From Actinocorallia herbida (GTDB lineage: Bacteria > Actinomycetota > Actinomycetes > Streptosporangiales > Streptosporangiaceae): a stretch of 64,000 bases of DNA. Made by a program: the position numbers and the translations under genes. Positions 24,352 through 33,174 of the stretch are shown here, one piece after another. The notes beneath the pieces were generated by a model, which was given only the letters and a program-made list of their open reading frames with translations, ran no database searches and had not been told where the DNA came from. The stretch is from contig NZ_RJKE01000001.1 of assembly GCF_003751225.1 (NCBI RefSeq), positions 2,604,001-2,668,000 of the forward strand. The letters run 5' to 3'. The number at the start of each line of letters is the position of its first letter. Positions within the stretch are counted from its first letter, which is position 1.

Positions 24352-25566
24352 TCAGGCGGGGAGGCGTTCGAAGATCGCGGAGATGCCCTGGCCGCCGCCG
24401 ACGCAGAGGGTCTCCAGGCCGTAGCGGGCCTCGCGGCGGTCGAGCTCGCGCAGCAGCGTCGCGAGGATGCGGGCGCCGGTCGCGCCGACGGGGTGGCCGA
24501 GGGAGATGCCGGATCCATGGACGTTCGTCCGGTCCCAGTCGGCGGCGCCGAAGCCCCAGGCGCGGCCGCAGGCGAGGACCTGCGCGGCGAACGCCTCGTT
24601 CAGCTCGATCAGATCGAGGTCGGCGAGTTTCAGCCCGGCCCGCTCCAGCGCGAGCGCGGTCGACGGGACCGGGCCGATGCCCATCGTGCGCGGCGGCACG
24701 CCGGCGACGGCCCACGAGACGAGCCGCGCGAGCGGGCGCAGGCCGAGCCGCTCCGCGTTGGCGGGATGCGTCACGACGCAGACCGCCGCGCCGTCGTTCT
24801 GGCCGCTGGCGTTGCCCGCGGTGACGGTCGCGGCGGGGTCGGACTTCAACAGGACGGGCTTGAGCCGGGCCAGCGCCTCGGCCGAGATGTCGGGCCGGGG
24901 GTGCTCGTCGGCGTCGACGGTCTGCTCGCCCTTGCGGGTCTTCAGGACGACCGGGACGATCTCCTCCGCGAACAGCCCCGCCTGCTGCGCGGCCACCGCT
25001 CGCCGGTGCGAGGTCAGGGAGAGCGCGTCCTGCTCCTCCCGGGTGATGCCGTACTCGGCGCGCAGGTTCTCCGCGGTCTCCAGCATGCCGCCGGGCACCG
25101 GGTGGTGGCGGCCGCCCGCGGTGGTCCTGCCGCGCGCCAGCGCGTCGTGCAGCGGGACCGACGGGTCCTTGACGCCCCAGCGCATGCCGGTCGAATAGAA
25201 CGCGGCCGAGCTCATGCTCTCGGCGCCGCCGGCGATGACGAGTTCGCTGACGCCGGTCTGGACCTGCATGGCGGCGTTGAGCACGGCCTGGAGGCCCGAG
25301 CCGCAGCGGCGGTCGATCTGGAGGCCGGTGACGGTGACGTCGAGTCCGGCGTCCAGGGCGGCGACGCGGCCGATCGCGGGGGCGTCGGAGTTCGGGTAGC
25401 ACTGGCCGAGCAGCACCTCGTCGATGTCCTCGGCGGCCAGGCCCGTCCGGGCGACGAGGCCGCGGATCGCGGTCGCGGCGAGCTCCGCGGGCGGGACGTC
25501 GCGCAGCGCGCCCCCGTACCGTCCGACGGGGGTGCGCACCGGCTCACAGATGACTGCTTCACGCAT
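24352..25566 (-). CDS. acetyl-CoA C-acyltransferase (thiolase)
   Basis: A 404-residue degradative thiolase. The acylated Cys88 is in [11 protein letters not shown]. The other conserved blocks are present: [26 protein letters not shown] with the active His, and the proton-relay Cys in LCVGGGQG. Length fits FadA-type enzymes. The start is the ATG at 25566, 40 bases after MaoC; a longer frame to 25641 lacks a ribosome site. Together with MaoC and the SDR it supplies the second half of a beta-oxidation cycle for an acyl-CoA whose identity is unknown. Confidence 0.94.
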   Translation of the reverse strand: MREAVICEPVRTPVGRYGGALRDVPPAELAATAIRGLVARTGLAAEDIDEVLLGQCYPNSDAPAIGRVAALDAGLDVTVTGLQIDRRCGSGLQAVLNAAMQVQTGVSELVIAGGAESMSSAAFYSTGMRWGVKDPSVPLHDALARGRTTAGGRHHPVPGGMLETAENLRAEYGITREEQDALSLTSHRRAVAAQQAGLFAEEIVPVVLKTRKGEQTVDADEHPRPDISAEALARLKPVLLKSDPAATVTAGNASGQNDGAAVCVVTHPANAERLGLRPLARLVSWAVAGVPPRTMGIGPVPSTALALERAGLKLADLDLIELNEAFAAQVLACGRAWGFGAADWDRTNVHGSGISLGHPVGATGARILATLLRELDRREARYGLETLCVGGGQGISAIFERLPA

Positions 25567-25606
25567 CGCGTTCCGGCTCCTCTCTTCTCGGTGGTCTCGG
25601 GGAGGG

Positions 25607-26059
25607 TCAGACGGAGTAGCGCAGGAGCATGGCGGCGACACAGGCGGGCTTGGCCGCGCCTTCGATCTCCCAGGTGAACTTGAGGCGGACCTGGAGCCCG
25701 CCCGGGACGTCCTGGACCTCTTCGATCTCCGCGCCGACGCGGACCTTGGCGTCCACCGGGACGGGGGAGGGGAAGCGGATGCGGTCGTAGCCGTAGTTGA
25801 CGCCCATCTTCATGCCCTCGATCCGATAGATCTCCCGGACGAGGCGCGGGCCGAGCGAGAGCGTCAGCAGGCCGTGCGCGATGGTGCCGCCGAACGGTCC
25901 CTGGGCGGCGCGTTCCGGGTCGACGTGGATCCACTGGTCGTCGCCGGTGAGGGCGGCGAAGGTGTCGATGTCGGCCTGGGTGACGGTCCGGTAGGAGCTG
26001 TGGCCAAGGTGCTCGCCGATGGCGGCCTTGATCTCCTCGACACCGTTGAGGACGCGCAT
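25607..26059 (-). CDS. MaoC-like (R)-specific enoyl-CoA hydratase
   Basis: A 150-residue single hot-dog-domain hydratase. The catalytic loop is [33 protein letters not shown] (about 37-68), with the Asp (about 40) and His45 dyad. These proteins hydrate trans-enoyl-CoAs, often with bulky or unusual acyl groups, and usually dimerise. ATG 26059 has GGAG upstream. It is the first gene of the minus-strand operon expressed from site D, divergent from an acyl-CoA ligase. Confidence 0.92.
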   Translation of the reverse strand: MRVLNGVEEIKAAIGEHLGHSSYRTVTQADIDTFAALTGDDQWIHVDPERAAQGPFGGTIAHGLLTLSLGPRLVREIYRIEGMKMGVNYGYDRIRFPSPVPVDAKVRVGAEIEEVQDVPGGLQVRLKFTWEIEGAAKPACVAAMLLRYSV

Positions 26060-26070
26060 GGGGTCTCCTC

Positions 26071-26100
26071 ACTCAATAAAATATTAAAAAGAATGTATCA
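26071..26100. promoter_or_regulatory. AT-rich divergent promoter/operator island (site D)
   Basis: Thirty bases with only four G/C separate MaoC from the divergent ligase. AGAATGTAT (26090-26098) is the exact reverse complement of ATACATTCT at 7471-7479. Confidence 0.55.
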
Positions 26101-26135
26101 AGGATGCCGGTCCGGTCCGGGGTTAGGGTTCGGCT

Positions 26136-27632
26136 GTGACAGGAACGCGCGCGCATCCCGACACCCTCCCGGGCGTCCTGGAGCAGACCGCCAGGGAGCA
26201 CCCCACCCGTCCCGCGGTCCGCGACCCCCGCCTCACCTACCCCGATCTCCTCGACGCCGCGATGACGGCCGCCGCAGGGCTCATCGGCCTGGGCGTCCGG
26301 CCCGGTGAGAGCGTGGGCGTCTGGGCGCCCAACGGACTCCCCTGGATCACCGCCTCCTACGGGGTGCTCTGCGCGGGGGCCCGTCTGGTGCCGCTCAACA
26401 CCCGGTACACGGCTCCGGAAGCGGCCGACCTGATAGCGCGGTCCGGTTGCCGGGTCGTCATCGCCGGGGGAGAGGGCGCGGGCGGGAGGCCGCTCGCCGA
26501 ACTCGCCGCGGAGGCGGGTGCCCGCCTGATCGTCTCTCCGGAGGAACTGGAAGGCGGGCCCGCCGACAGGGCCGAGACCTTGCGGCGGATGGGCGCACTG
26601 CGCCCCGAGACCGTCAGCCATGTGCAGTACACGTCGGGCACCACGGGGCGGCCCAAGGGGGCGCTGCTGCGGCACGGCGGGCTCGTGGAGACCACCCGGA
26701 GCTGGGTGCGGATCACGGGGCTGCGCGCCGGGGACGTCTACCCGGTCGTCGCGCCCTTCGCGCACATCGGCGGGCACAAGACGGGGCTGCTCGCGTGCGC
26801 GGTCGCGGGGGCCGCGCTGATCCCCGTGCCATCGCTCGATCCGGCCGCGCTCGCACGGGCCGTCGCCGCGCGCGGCGTGACCTTCCTCCAGGGGCCGCCC
26901 GCGCTGTTCCGGGCGCTGCTCGCCGAGCCGGAGATGCCGCGCGACGCGGTCCGGGTCGCGGTGACGGGCGCGGCGGTCGTGCCGCGCGACCTCATCGGGG
27001 CGCTGCGCGACCGGCTCGGGATCCGGCACGTGTTCACCGCCTACGGGCTGACGGAGGCGGGCGGCGTCCTCACCATCACCCGGCCGGACGATCCGGTGGG
27101 CGTCGTGTCCGAGACGTCGGGGCTGCCCATTCCGGGCACCGAGGTGCGGATCGACGCCCCGGACGGGCCGGGCGAGATCCTGGTGCGCGGCCCCGGCGTC
27201 ATGACGGGCTACCTGGACGATCCGGCCGCCACCGCTGAGGCGTTCTCGAAGGGCTGGTTGCGCACCGGCGACGTCGGCGAGCTCGATGCCGCGGGCCGGC
27301 TTCGCATCGTGGACCGGCTCAAGGACATCGTCATCGTGGGCGGCCTCAACGTCTACCCCGCCGAGGTCGAGCACGTCCTGACCATCGCGGCGGGGGTGCG
27401 CGCCGCGGCCGTCGTCGGGATTCCGCACGCGCGGCTCGGGGAGGTGCCCGCGGCGTTCGTCGTCGGGGGAGGGCCGGTCGAGAAGATCGTGGCGCGCTGC
27501 GCGGCCCGGCTCGCCGCGTTCAAGGTGCCGAGGACCGTCTGGCAGGTCGACGCGCTGCCCTTGACCGCGGCGGGCAAAGTGGACAAGGCCGCGCTGCGCC
27601 GTGCCGCGCTGGACCGGCTGGACCCCCCTTGA
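26136..27632 (+). CDS. AMP-dependent acyl-CoA ligase
   Basis: A 498-residue ligase of the short, FadD3-like size class. QYTSGTTGRPKGALLRHGG (A3), FTAYGLTEAGG (A5), GWLRTGDVGELDAAGRLRIVDRLKD (A7/A8), GGLNVYPAEVEH and AAGKVDKAALR (A10) are all intact. The GTG start has only a weak TAGGGT upstream. In actinobacteria, ligases of this size next to SDR and thiolase genes often activate ring-derived acids rather than plain fatty acids, but the substrate here is not determinable. It is divergent from the MaoC operon and 63 bases ahead of an SDR with its own AT island. Confidence 0.92.
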   Translation: MTGTRAHPDTLPGVLEQTAREHPTRPAVRDPRLTYPDLLDAAMTAAAGLIGLGVRPGESVGVWAPNGLPWITASYGVLCAGARLVPLNTRYTAPEAADLIARSGCRVVIAGGEGAGGRPLAELAAEAGARLIVSPEELEGGPADRAETLRRMGALRPETVSHVQYTSGTTGRPKGALLRHGGLVETTRSWVRITGLRAGDVYPVVAPFAHIGGHKTGLLACAVAGAALIPVPSLDPAALARAVAARGVTFLQGPPALFRALLAEPEMPRDAVRVAVTGAAVVPRDLIGALRDRLGIRHVFTAYGLTEAGGVLTITRPDDPVGVVSETSGLPIPGTEVRIDAPDGPGEILVRGPGVMTGYLDDPAATAEAFSKGWLRTGDVGELDAAGRLRIVDRLKDIVIVGGLNVYPAEVEHVLTIAAGVRAAAVVGIPHARLGEVPAAFVVGGGPVEKIVARCAARLAAFKVPRTVWQVDALPLTAAGKVDKAALRRAALDRLDPP

Positions 27633-27648
27633 ACCGCGCCGATCACCC

Positions 27649-27675
27649 ATGATTTATTATCATTTATATAATTTC
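27649..27675 (+). promoter_or_regulatory. AT-rich promoter island (site E)
   Basis: GATTTATTATCATTTATATA and neighbours, directly upstream of the SDR/thiolase operon; the ribosome-binding site follows at 27685. Unidirectional, unlike most of the related islands. Confidence 0.5.
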
Positions 27676-27695
27676 CCCCACCCCCGGAGGCTCGT

Positions 27696-28457
27696 GTGGA
27701 CGCAGCGAACAAGGTGGCCGTCATCGTCGGCGGCGGATCGGGCATGGGCCGCGCGACGGCCGAGCTGCTCGCCGCGGCGGGCGCCAAGATCGCGATCCTC
27801 GATCTGCCCGACGGGCGCGGCCCCGAGGCGGCCAAGGAGATCGGCGCGACCTTCCACGCCTGTGACGTCACCGACGAGACCGGCACCGAGGCCGCGATCG
27901 AGGAAGTGGTGGCGGCGCACGGCGCGATCCACATCGCGGTCAACACCGCGGGCGGCGGCGTCAGCAAGCGGACCATCGGCAAGAACGGGCCGCTCCCCCT
28001 CGCGGACTTCCGCTCCATCATCGAGCTGAACCTCATCGGCACGTTCAACCTCAACCGGCTCCAGGCCTGGCACATGAGCAAGAACGAGCCCGAGGACACC
28101 GGCGAGCGCGGCGTCATCATCAACACCGCGTCCATCGCGGCGTTCGAGGGACAGATCGGCCAGGTCTCCTACACCGCGGCCAAGGCGGGCATCGCGGGCA
28201 TGAGCCTCACCATGGCCCGCGACCTCGGCAGCCTCGGCATCCGCGTCATGGCCATCGCGCCGAGCCTCTTCGCGACCGGCCTGCTGGAAGGCGCCCCGCA
28301 GGAGATCATCGACGTGCTCACCAAGGACGCGGCCTTCCCGCGCCGGGCCGGCCGGCCCGAGGAGTACGCCTGGCTCGCCGAGTCGATCGTGCGCAACCCG
28401 ATGCTCAACGGCCAGACCATCCGCCTCGACGGCGGCCAGCGCTTCGCCCCCAAGTAA
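27696..28457 (+). CDS. SDR oxidoreductase, type II 3-hydroxyacyl-CoA dehydrogenase-like
   Basis: A 253-residue SDR resembling 17-beta-hydroxysteroid dehydrogenase 10/HADH2. The glycine motif is IVGGGSGMGRA (about 10-20), with ILDLPDG at the NAD-selecting loop and NTAGGG at about 83-88. A long GPLPLADFRSIIELNLIGTFNLNRL and a catalytic SYTAAKAG with Tyr159 and Lys163 follow. The IGQVSYTAAKAGI and FPRRAGRPEEYAWL segments are hallmarks of that subgroup, which oxidises 3-hydroxyacyl-CoAs and hydroxysteroids. GTG 27696 follows CGGAGG. It is 12 bases ahead of a thiolase, so the pair probably performs the last two steps of one beta-oxidation round. Confidence 0.92.
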   Translation: MDAANKVAVIVGGGSGMGRATAELLAAAGAKIAILDLPDGRGPEAAKEIGATFHACDVTDETGTEAAIEEVVAAHGAIHIAVNTAGGGVSKRTIGKNGPLPLADFRSIIELNLIGTFNLNRLQAWHMSKNEPEDTGERGVIINTASIAAFEGQIGQVSYTAAKAGIAGMSLTMARDLGSLGIRVMAIAPSLFATGLLEGAPQEIIDVLTKDAAFPRRAGRPEEYAWLAESIVRNPMLNGQTIRLDGGQRFAPK

Positions 28458-28469
28458 GGAGGACGACCC

Positions 28470-29642
28470 ATGCCCGAAGCCGTCATCGTCGCCGCCGCCC
28501 GCACCGCGATCGGCAAGGCCCACAAGGGGTCCCTCGTCGACGTGGACGCGTTCGCGCTCGCCCGTGCCGCGGTCGTCGCCGCGGTCGAGCGGTCCGGCGT
28601 GCCCGTCGACGCGATCGACGACCTGGTGCTCGCCGAGTCGCTCCAGGGCGGCGGGGTCATCGCCCGGCACGTCGCGGTCGAGGCCGGCATGCACCAGGTG
28701 CCCGGACTCGCCGACAACCGGCACTGCGCCGCCGGGCTCAGCGCGCTCCAGATCGCGGCGGGCTCGATCCGCGCCGGGATGGACCGCGTCGTCGTCGCGG
28801 GCGGCACCGAGAGCCTCAGCTCCATGCCGCAGGGGCTCAAGTCGGTCCCGGCCTCCGCGCGCGACTACAAACCGTGGATGTCGCCGAGCCACCCCGCGAC
28901 GCCCGAGGCGCCCGCGTTCGACATGGCCCTGACCGTCGGGGAGAACACCGCGCGCATCGCCGGGGTCACCCGCGCCGAGGCCGACGCGTGGGCCGCGCGC
29001 TCGCACCAGCGCGCGGCGGCGTCGATCGCACGCGGCGACTTCGCCGCCGAGATCGTCCCCGTCACCCTGCCGGACGGGAGGGTGTTCGACACCGACGAGC
29101 ACCCGCGCCCCGACACGACCGCCGAGAAGCTCGCCGGGCTGCGGCTGCTGCACCCGGAGATCGACGGCGCAGTGGTCACCGCGGGCAACTCGGCCGGGAT
29201 CAACGACGCGGCGGCCGCCCTCGTGGTCGTCTCGGACGAGTACGCCCGCGCCCACGGCCTCGTGCCGCTGGCCCGGATCGTCTCGTGGGGCTCGGTCGGA
29301 GTGCTGCCCGAGCGGACCGGCCTCGCGCCGACCCTCGCGGTGCCGAAGGCGCTGGACCGGGCCGGCCTGAAGATCTCCGACATCGACCTGTTCGAGATCA
29401 ACGAGGCGTTCGCCACAATGGCCGTCGCCTCGAGCCGGATCCTCGGCCTGGACGAGGACCTCGTCAACGTCAACGGCTCCGGCTGCGGCCTCGGCCACCC
29501 GATCGCCGCGACCGGCGCCCGCATGGTCGTCACCATGCTCGGCGAGCTCCGCCGCCGCGGCGGCTCCCTGGGCTGCGTGTCGATGTGCGCGGGCGGCGGC
29601 ATGGGCTCCGCCCTCGTCCTGGAACTCCTCGGCGACGGCTGA
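28470..29642 (+). CDS. acetyl-CoA acyltransferase (thiolase)
   Basis: A 390-residue thiolase. Nucleophilic Cys86 is in DNRHCAAGLSALQ. Downstream blocks are EINEAFATMAVA, GCGLGHPIAATGAR with the active His, and the second Cys in CVSMCAGGGMGSA. The N-terminal RTAIGKAHKGSL is standard. It is less like the thiolase at 24352 than expected for a duplicate, so the two probably serve different chain or ring intermediates. It is co-transcribed with the SDR upstream and with the epoxide-hydrolase-like gene 4 bases downstream. Confidence 0.94.
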   Translation: MPEAVIVAAARTAIGKAHKGSLVDVDAFALARAAVVAAVERSGVPVDAIDDLVLAESLQGGGVIARHVAVEAGMHQVPGLADNRHCAAGLSALQIAAGSIRAGMDRVVVAGGTESLSSMPQGLKSVPASARDYKPWMSPSHPATPEAPAFDMALTVGENTARIAGVTRAEADAWAARSHQRAAASIARGDFAAEIVPVTLPDGRVFDTDEHPRPDTTAEKLAGLRLLHPEIDGAVVTAGNSAGINDAAAALVVVSDEYARAHGLVPLARIVSWGSVGVLPERTGLAPTLAVPKALDRAGLKISDIDLFEINEAFATMAVASSRILGLDEDLVNVNGSGCGLGHPIAATGARMVVTMLGELRRRGGSLGCVSMCAGGGMGSALVLELLGDG

Positions 29643-29646
29643 CCCG

Positions 29647-30117
29647 ATGCCCGACGCGAAGCCGACCCCGGCGGAGGAGGCCCGCGAGATCGTCGCGGCC
29701 TTCTGGACGGCCCTGTACGACCGCGACTGGGCACGTCTGAGGACGTTCTTCACCGCGGAGTCCATCTACTACGACGTGCCCACGGGCCCGGGCGCCGCCG
29801 CCCGCGGCCCGGAGGGCATCGAGGCCCGCCTCAAACTGGGCCTGGAACCCCTCGCCGGCTACGACCACGGCACCTCCCAGGTCGTCGCCTCCGACGGCCT
29901 GGTCATCACCGAACACGAGGAGCACTGGCACTGGCCCACCGGCGAACGGGTCACCCTCCCGTTCGTCTCCGTCCAGCACCTGGCCGACGGCAAGATCACC
30001 CTGTGGCGCGACTACTGGGACCTCGCCACCCTCATGTCCGGCGCCCCACCCGACTGGCAGCACACCCTCGCCTCCGGCGACATGTCCTGGCTCGTCGACG
30101 TGACGGACGAGGTCTGA
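29647..30117 (+). CDS. limonene-1,2-epoxide hydrolase-like NTF2-fold protein
   Basis: A 156-residue NTF2-fold protein. The C-terminal GKITLWRDYWDLATL (about 113-127) matches the Arg-Asp motif of limonene-epoxide hydrolases, whose catalysis uses an Asp-Arg-Asp triad. FWTALYDRDWARLRTFFTAESIYYDVPTGP opens the fold. The third acid is not assignable without structure, so hydrolase activity is likely but unproven; SnoaL-type isomerisation is the alternative. Four bases separate it from the thiolase, and a terminator follows, so it closes that operon. Context suggests hydration of a cyclic epoxide or alkene intermediate. Confidence 0.82.
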   Translation: MPDAKPTPAEEAREIVAAFWTALYDRDWARLRTFFTAESIYYDVPTGPGAAARGPEGIEARLKLGLEPLAGYDHGTSQVVASDGLVITEHEEHWHWPTGERVTLPFVSVQHLADGKITLWRDYWDLATLMSGAPPDWQHTLASGDMSWLVDVTDEV

Positions 30118-30126
30118 CACAGCACG

Positions 30127-30158
30127 AAGCGGCGGGGCCCGGGAGGGCTCCGCCGCTT
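30127..30158 (+). terminator. Hairpin terminator
   Basis: AAGCGGCGG (30127-30135) pairs with CCGCCGCTT (30150-30158), followed by TC; 9 bases after the epoxide-hydrolase-like stop. The next 229 bases to 30387 hold nothing recognisable. Confidence 0.7.
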
Positions 30159-30387
30159 TCATTGGGGGCCGTGAGCCGGAGCTTCCGGCGGATCGCCGTG
30201 GTCGGCTTCGGGTGGGCCGCGCCGTGCCTTGCCACGGTCGCCTTGCCGGAGCGGAGACACGCCATGGGGGCGTGCCGGGGCGGCGGCGCATGGTCGGGGG
30301 TGCAGCGGATGGCCACCGGGGAGGAGGCTCCGCATGGGCGGGGTCGCCCCGGGGGTGTCAAAAGAGCGGGGTGTTCGGGGTGCGGGG

Positions 30388-31071
30388 TCAGGTGGTGAAG
30401 AGGCCGCGGGTGGAGAAGAGGGCGGCGACGAGGTCGCCTTGGGATTTGAGCATGGCGGCGTAGGCGGAGGCGGCGGCTTCGGGGTCGGCGGCGCGGACGG
30501 CTTCCAGGACGGCGCGGCTGCCGGTGCGCTCCACGGCGATGGCGCCGGGGACCAGGGCGAAGAAGTTGCCGGGGACGATGCCGACCATGGCGCGGAGGAC
30601 GGCGCGGAGCCGGGGGGAGCTCGCGGTGCCGAGGATGAGGCGGTCGAAGTCGCGGTTGAGGCGGGCCACCTCGCCGGGGTCGTCCTCGGCGGCGAGGCGG
30701 TCGCAGACGGCGGTCAGGCGCTCGATGAGGGCGGGGTCGGCGCGTTCGGTGGCGCGGCGGGCGGCGAAGCCGTAGACGAGGCCGTAGAGGGCGTAGTGGT
30801 CGCGGACGGCGGCCTCGTCGAGGGCGCCGATGAACGCGCCGCGGTGCGGGCGGATCGTCACCCAGCCTTCGCGCTCCAGCGACAGGAGCGCCTCGCGGAC
30901 GGGGATGCGGCTGACACCGAGGGTGCGGGCGATCTCGTCCTGGGGCACCCGGTCGCCCTGGCGGAGGCGTCCGTCGAAGATGAGCCGGCGGATGTACAGG
31001 GCGGCCTGCTCGCCGCTGCTGCGCCGGACCATCGCGTCGCCGGGCGGCGGAAGGCGGGTCTCGGAGGTCAT
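30388..31071 (-). CDS. GntR-family regulator, FadR/FCD subfamily
   Basis: A 227-residue regulator. The winged HTH is EQAALYIRRLIFDGRLRQGD, then EIARTLGVSRIPVREALLSLEREGWVTIRPHRGAFI (about 21-80). The C-terminal all-helical FCD domain (about 95-215) carries FDRLILG and MLKSQGDLVAAL. FCD regulators bind organic acids or acyl-CoAs, usually through a metal. Its ATG overlaps the hydratase stop (ATGA), so it is co-transcribed with that enzyme and divergent from a CoA-transferase. It probably controls this pair at site F and may govern the other AT islands (inference). Confidence 0.92.
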   Translation of the reverse strand: MTSETRLPPPGDAMVRRSSGEQAALYIRRLIFDGRLRQGDRVPQDEIARTLGVSRIPVREALLSLEREGWVTIRPHRGAFIGALDEAAVRDHYALYGLVYGFAARRATERADPALIERLTAVCDRLAAEDDPGEVARLNRDFDRLILGTASSPRLRAVLRAMVGIVPGNFFALVPGAIAVERTGSRAVLEAVRAADPEAAASAYAAMLKSQGDLVAALFSTRGLFTT

Positions 31072-31859
31072 CGTGACTCCCTTGCCGTCGGGTTCGGGCT
31101 GCGGCGCAGGCCGTCCTGGATGCGCCGGACGTTCTCTGCGAAGCCGGGGCGGTCGACCGACCACTGCTGGGCGGCGAGTTCGAGCGCCGAGGCGTCCTCG
31201 GCACGGTCGAGCGCGAGGCTCGCGGTGAGCGTGCGCTTGGCGCGCCTGACGAGTTCGGGGTCGCGCGCGGCGGCGCGTCCGGCGAACTTCAGCGCGAGCG
31301 GCTCCAACCGGTCCTGCGGCACGCAGCGCCAGGCCAGGCCGCATGCGGCGGCCTCCTCACCGGTGAGCGCGTCGCCGCACAGCACGAGCGCGGCGGCCCC
31401 CTGCGCGCCGACCCGGGCCGCGAGCCGCCACAGGTGGCCTCCGCCCGGATGGATGCCGACGTCCAGGAACCGCGGATCGAAGCGCGCGTCGGGCGTCGCG
31501 AGCACGATGTCGCAGGCGAGCGGCAGGTTGACCCCGGCCCCGATCGCGGCGCCCCCGACCGCCGCGATCGTCGGCACGGGCGCGGCGGCGAGCCGTTCCA
31601 TGCCCGCGTACATCTCGGCGAGCGGGACCTCGCGGTTGATCAGCCCGTCGAGGGAGCCGCCCGCGCAGAACACGGGCGGGGCCGCGGTGAGGACGAGGGC
31701 GCGCGCTCCGACGTCGAGGGCGGAGTCGACGGCCCTGGCCAGGTCGTCGCTGAGCGCCTTGGACAGCGCGTTGCGCCGGTCCGGGTCGTTCAGCCGGAGG
31801 ACCGCTACGCCGTCGTGCAGCGCGAGGTCGACCAGCCGGGCCTTCGCGGTGGCCGCCAT
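31068..31859 (-). CDS. enoyl-CoA hydratase/isomerase family protein
   Basis: A 263-residue crotonase. PPVFCAGGSLDGLI (about 60-73) and GGAAIGAGVNLPLACD (about 101-116) form the oxyanion hole. The segment DVGIHPGGGHLWRLAARVG carries no acid where hydratases hold their second Glu, so it may be an isomerase, a thioesterase-like or otherwise altered member. ATG 31859 has GGGAGGGG upstream. It is divergent from a CaiB CoA-transferase, exactly as the 2624/3516 pair, and followed by its overlapping GntR regulator. Confidence 0.88.
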   Translation of the reverse strand: MAATAKARLVDLALHDGVAVLRLNDPDRRNALSKALSDDLARAVDSALDVGARALVLTAAPPVFCAGGSLDGLINREVPLAEMYAGMERLAAAPVPTIAAVGGAAIGAGVNLPLACDIVLATPDARFDPRFLDVGIHPGGGHLWRLAARVGAQGAAALVLCGDALTGEEAAACGLAWRCVPQDRLEPLALKFAGRAAARDPELVRRAKRTLTASLALDRAEDASALELAAQQWSVDRPGFAENVRRIQDGLRRSPNPTARESR

Positions 31860-31887
31860 GGCCCCTCCCAGGGTTGCGCTGAGTGAC

Positions 31888-31930
31888 TCGATATCAAGAT
31901 GCTATTTTATACATAATCAAATCGACAATG
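31888..31930. promoter_or_regulatory. AT-rich divergent promoter/operator island (site F)
   Basis: An A/T-dominated stretch between the hydratase and CoA-transferase. AAGATG (31896-31901), CTATTTTATACATAAT, resembles site G (AAGATG-TATATA...CATTAT), and TATACAT is shared with site B. Confidence 0.5.
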
Positions 31931-31955
31931 TCGTGGGGCGAAAACAGGGGGAACG

Positions 31956-33146
31956 ATGCTGCCACTCGCCGGTGTGCTGGTCGTGGCGGTGGAGCAGGCC
32001 GTCGCGGCCCCGCTGTGCACCCGTCACCTGGGCGACCTCGGAGCCCGGGTCGTCAAGGTGGAGAACCGCGCGGGCGGCGACTTCGCCCGCGCTTACGACG
32101 AGGTCGTCAACGGCATGGCCGCGCACTTCGTCTGGGCCAACCGCAACAAGGAGTCCCTCGCCCTCGACCTCAAGCACCCCGAAGGACGGGAGGCGCTGGC
32201 CCGGCTCGTCGCCCAGGCCGACGTGGTCGTGCAGAACCTCGCCCCCGGGGCGGCGGCCCGGCTCGGCCTGGACCCCGCGGAACTGCGCGCGAAGCACCCG
32301 CGCCTCATCTGCGTCGACATCTCCGGCTACGGCAAGGGCGGGCCCTATGCGCAGGCCCGCGCGTACGACCTGCTCGTGCAGTCCGAAGCGGGATCCTGCG
32401 CCATCACCGGGACCCCGGAGGCGCCCGCCAAGCCGGGCATCCCCATCGCCGACATAGGCGCCGGCATGTACGCGCTCTCCAGCATCCTCACCGCCTTGTA
32501 CGTCCGGGAACGCACCGGAGAGGGCGCGGCCATCTCCGTCGGGCTCTTCGACGTCGTCGCCGAGTGGATGGGCTTCGCGCTCAACCAGGCCCGCTACGGC
32601 GGCTTCGACGTCGCGCCGAACGGCCTCAGCTCCCCGATGGTCTCCCCGTACGGCGCCTACCGCACCGCCGACGGCCAGACCCTCGTCCTCGGCACCACCA
32701 ACGACCGGGAGTGGCGCCGCCTCGCCGGGCACGTGCTGGGCCGTCCCGACCTCGCTAAGGACCCCAGGTACACGACCAACGCCGACCGCGTCGCGCTGCG
32801 CCCCGAACTCGACGCCGTCATCGCCGCCTGGGCCGCGACCCTTCCGCTGGCCGAGTGCCGCCGCCTCGCCGAGGACGCGGGACTGGGCCACGCCCGCCTG
32901 AACACCCCCACCGAGGTCCTCGCCCACCCCCAGCTCACCGACCGCGACCGCTGGCAGACCGTGGACAGCCCCGCGGGCCCCGTCCAGGTCCTCCTCCCGC
33001 CGCCGCAGTGCGACTCCTGGGACTGGCGCCTCGACGCCGTCCCGGCCCTCGGCGCCCACTCCGCCCAGATCCTCGCCGACCTCGGCTACCCGCCCGCGGA
33101 CGTCGCGCGCCTGGTCGCCGACGGGGTCGCGGGCCCCGCCGACTGA
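31956..33146 (+). CDS. CaiB/BaiF (family III) CoA-transferase
   Basis: A 396-residue CoA-transferase. RVVKVENRAGGDFARAYDEVVNG (about 31-53), ADVVVQNLAPGAAARLGL (about 88-105), ICVDISGYGKGGPYAQARAYDLLVQSEAG with catalytic Asp138, and IADIGAGMYALSSIL are all canonical. ATG 31956 follows AGGGGGA. It is less similar to the 3516 enzyme than the shared gene order would suggest: for example VENRAGGDF versus VEPPSGDY. It probably uses a different CoA acceptor. Likely role: activation or recycling of an acid within the GntR-controlled unit. Confidence 0.92.
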   Translation: MLPLAGVLVVAVEQAVAAPLCTRHLGDLGARVVKVENRAGGDFARAYDEVVNGMAAHFVWANRNKESLALDLKHPEGREALARLVAQADVVVQNLAPGAAARLGLDPAELRAKHPRLICVDISGYGKGGPYAQARAYDLLVQSEAGSCAITGTPEAPAKPGIPIADIGAGMYALSSILTALYVRERTGEGAAISVGLFDVVAEWMGFALNQARYGGFDVAPNGLSSPMVSPYGAYRTADGQTLVLGTTNDREWRRLAGHVLGRPDLAKDPRYTTNADRVALRPELDAVIAAWAATLPLAECRRLAEDAGLGHARLNTPTEVLAHPQLTDRDRWQTVDSPAGPVQVLLPPPQCDSWDWRLDAVPALGAHSAQILADLGYPPADVARLVADGVAGPAD

Positions 33147-33174
33147 CCGAGAGACCGGGTGCGTGCGGCCGGCG

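Noticed and set aside
21774-24824. A 1016-codon open frame on the plus strand
   Set aside because: It lies antisense to four well-supported genes (binding protein, SDR, thiolase) and crosses a promoter. It is a by-product of high GC content and has no domain similarity.
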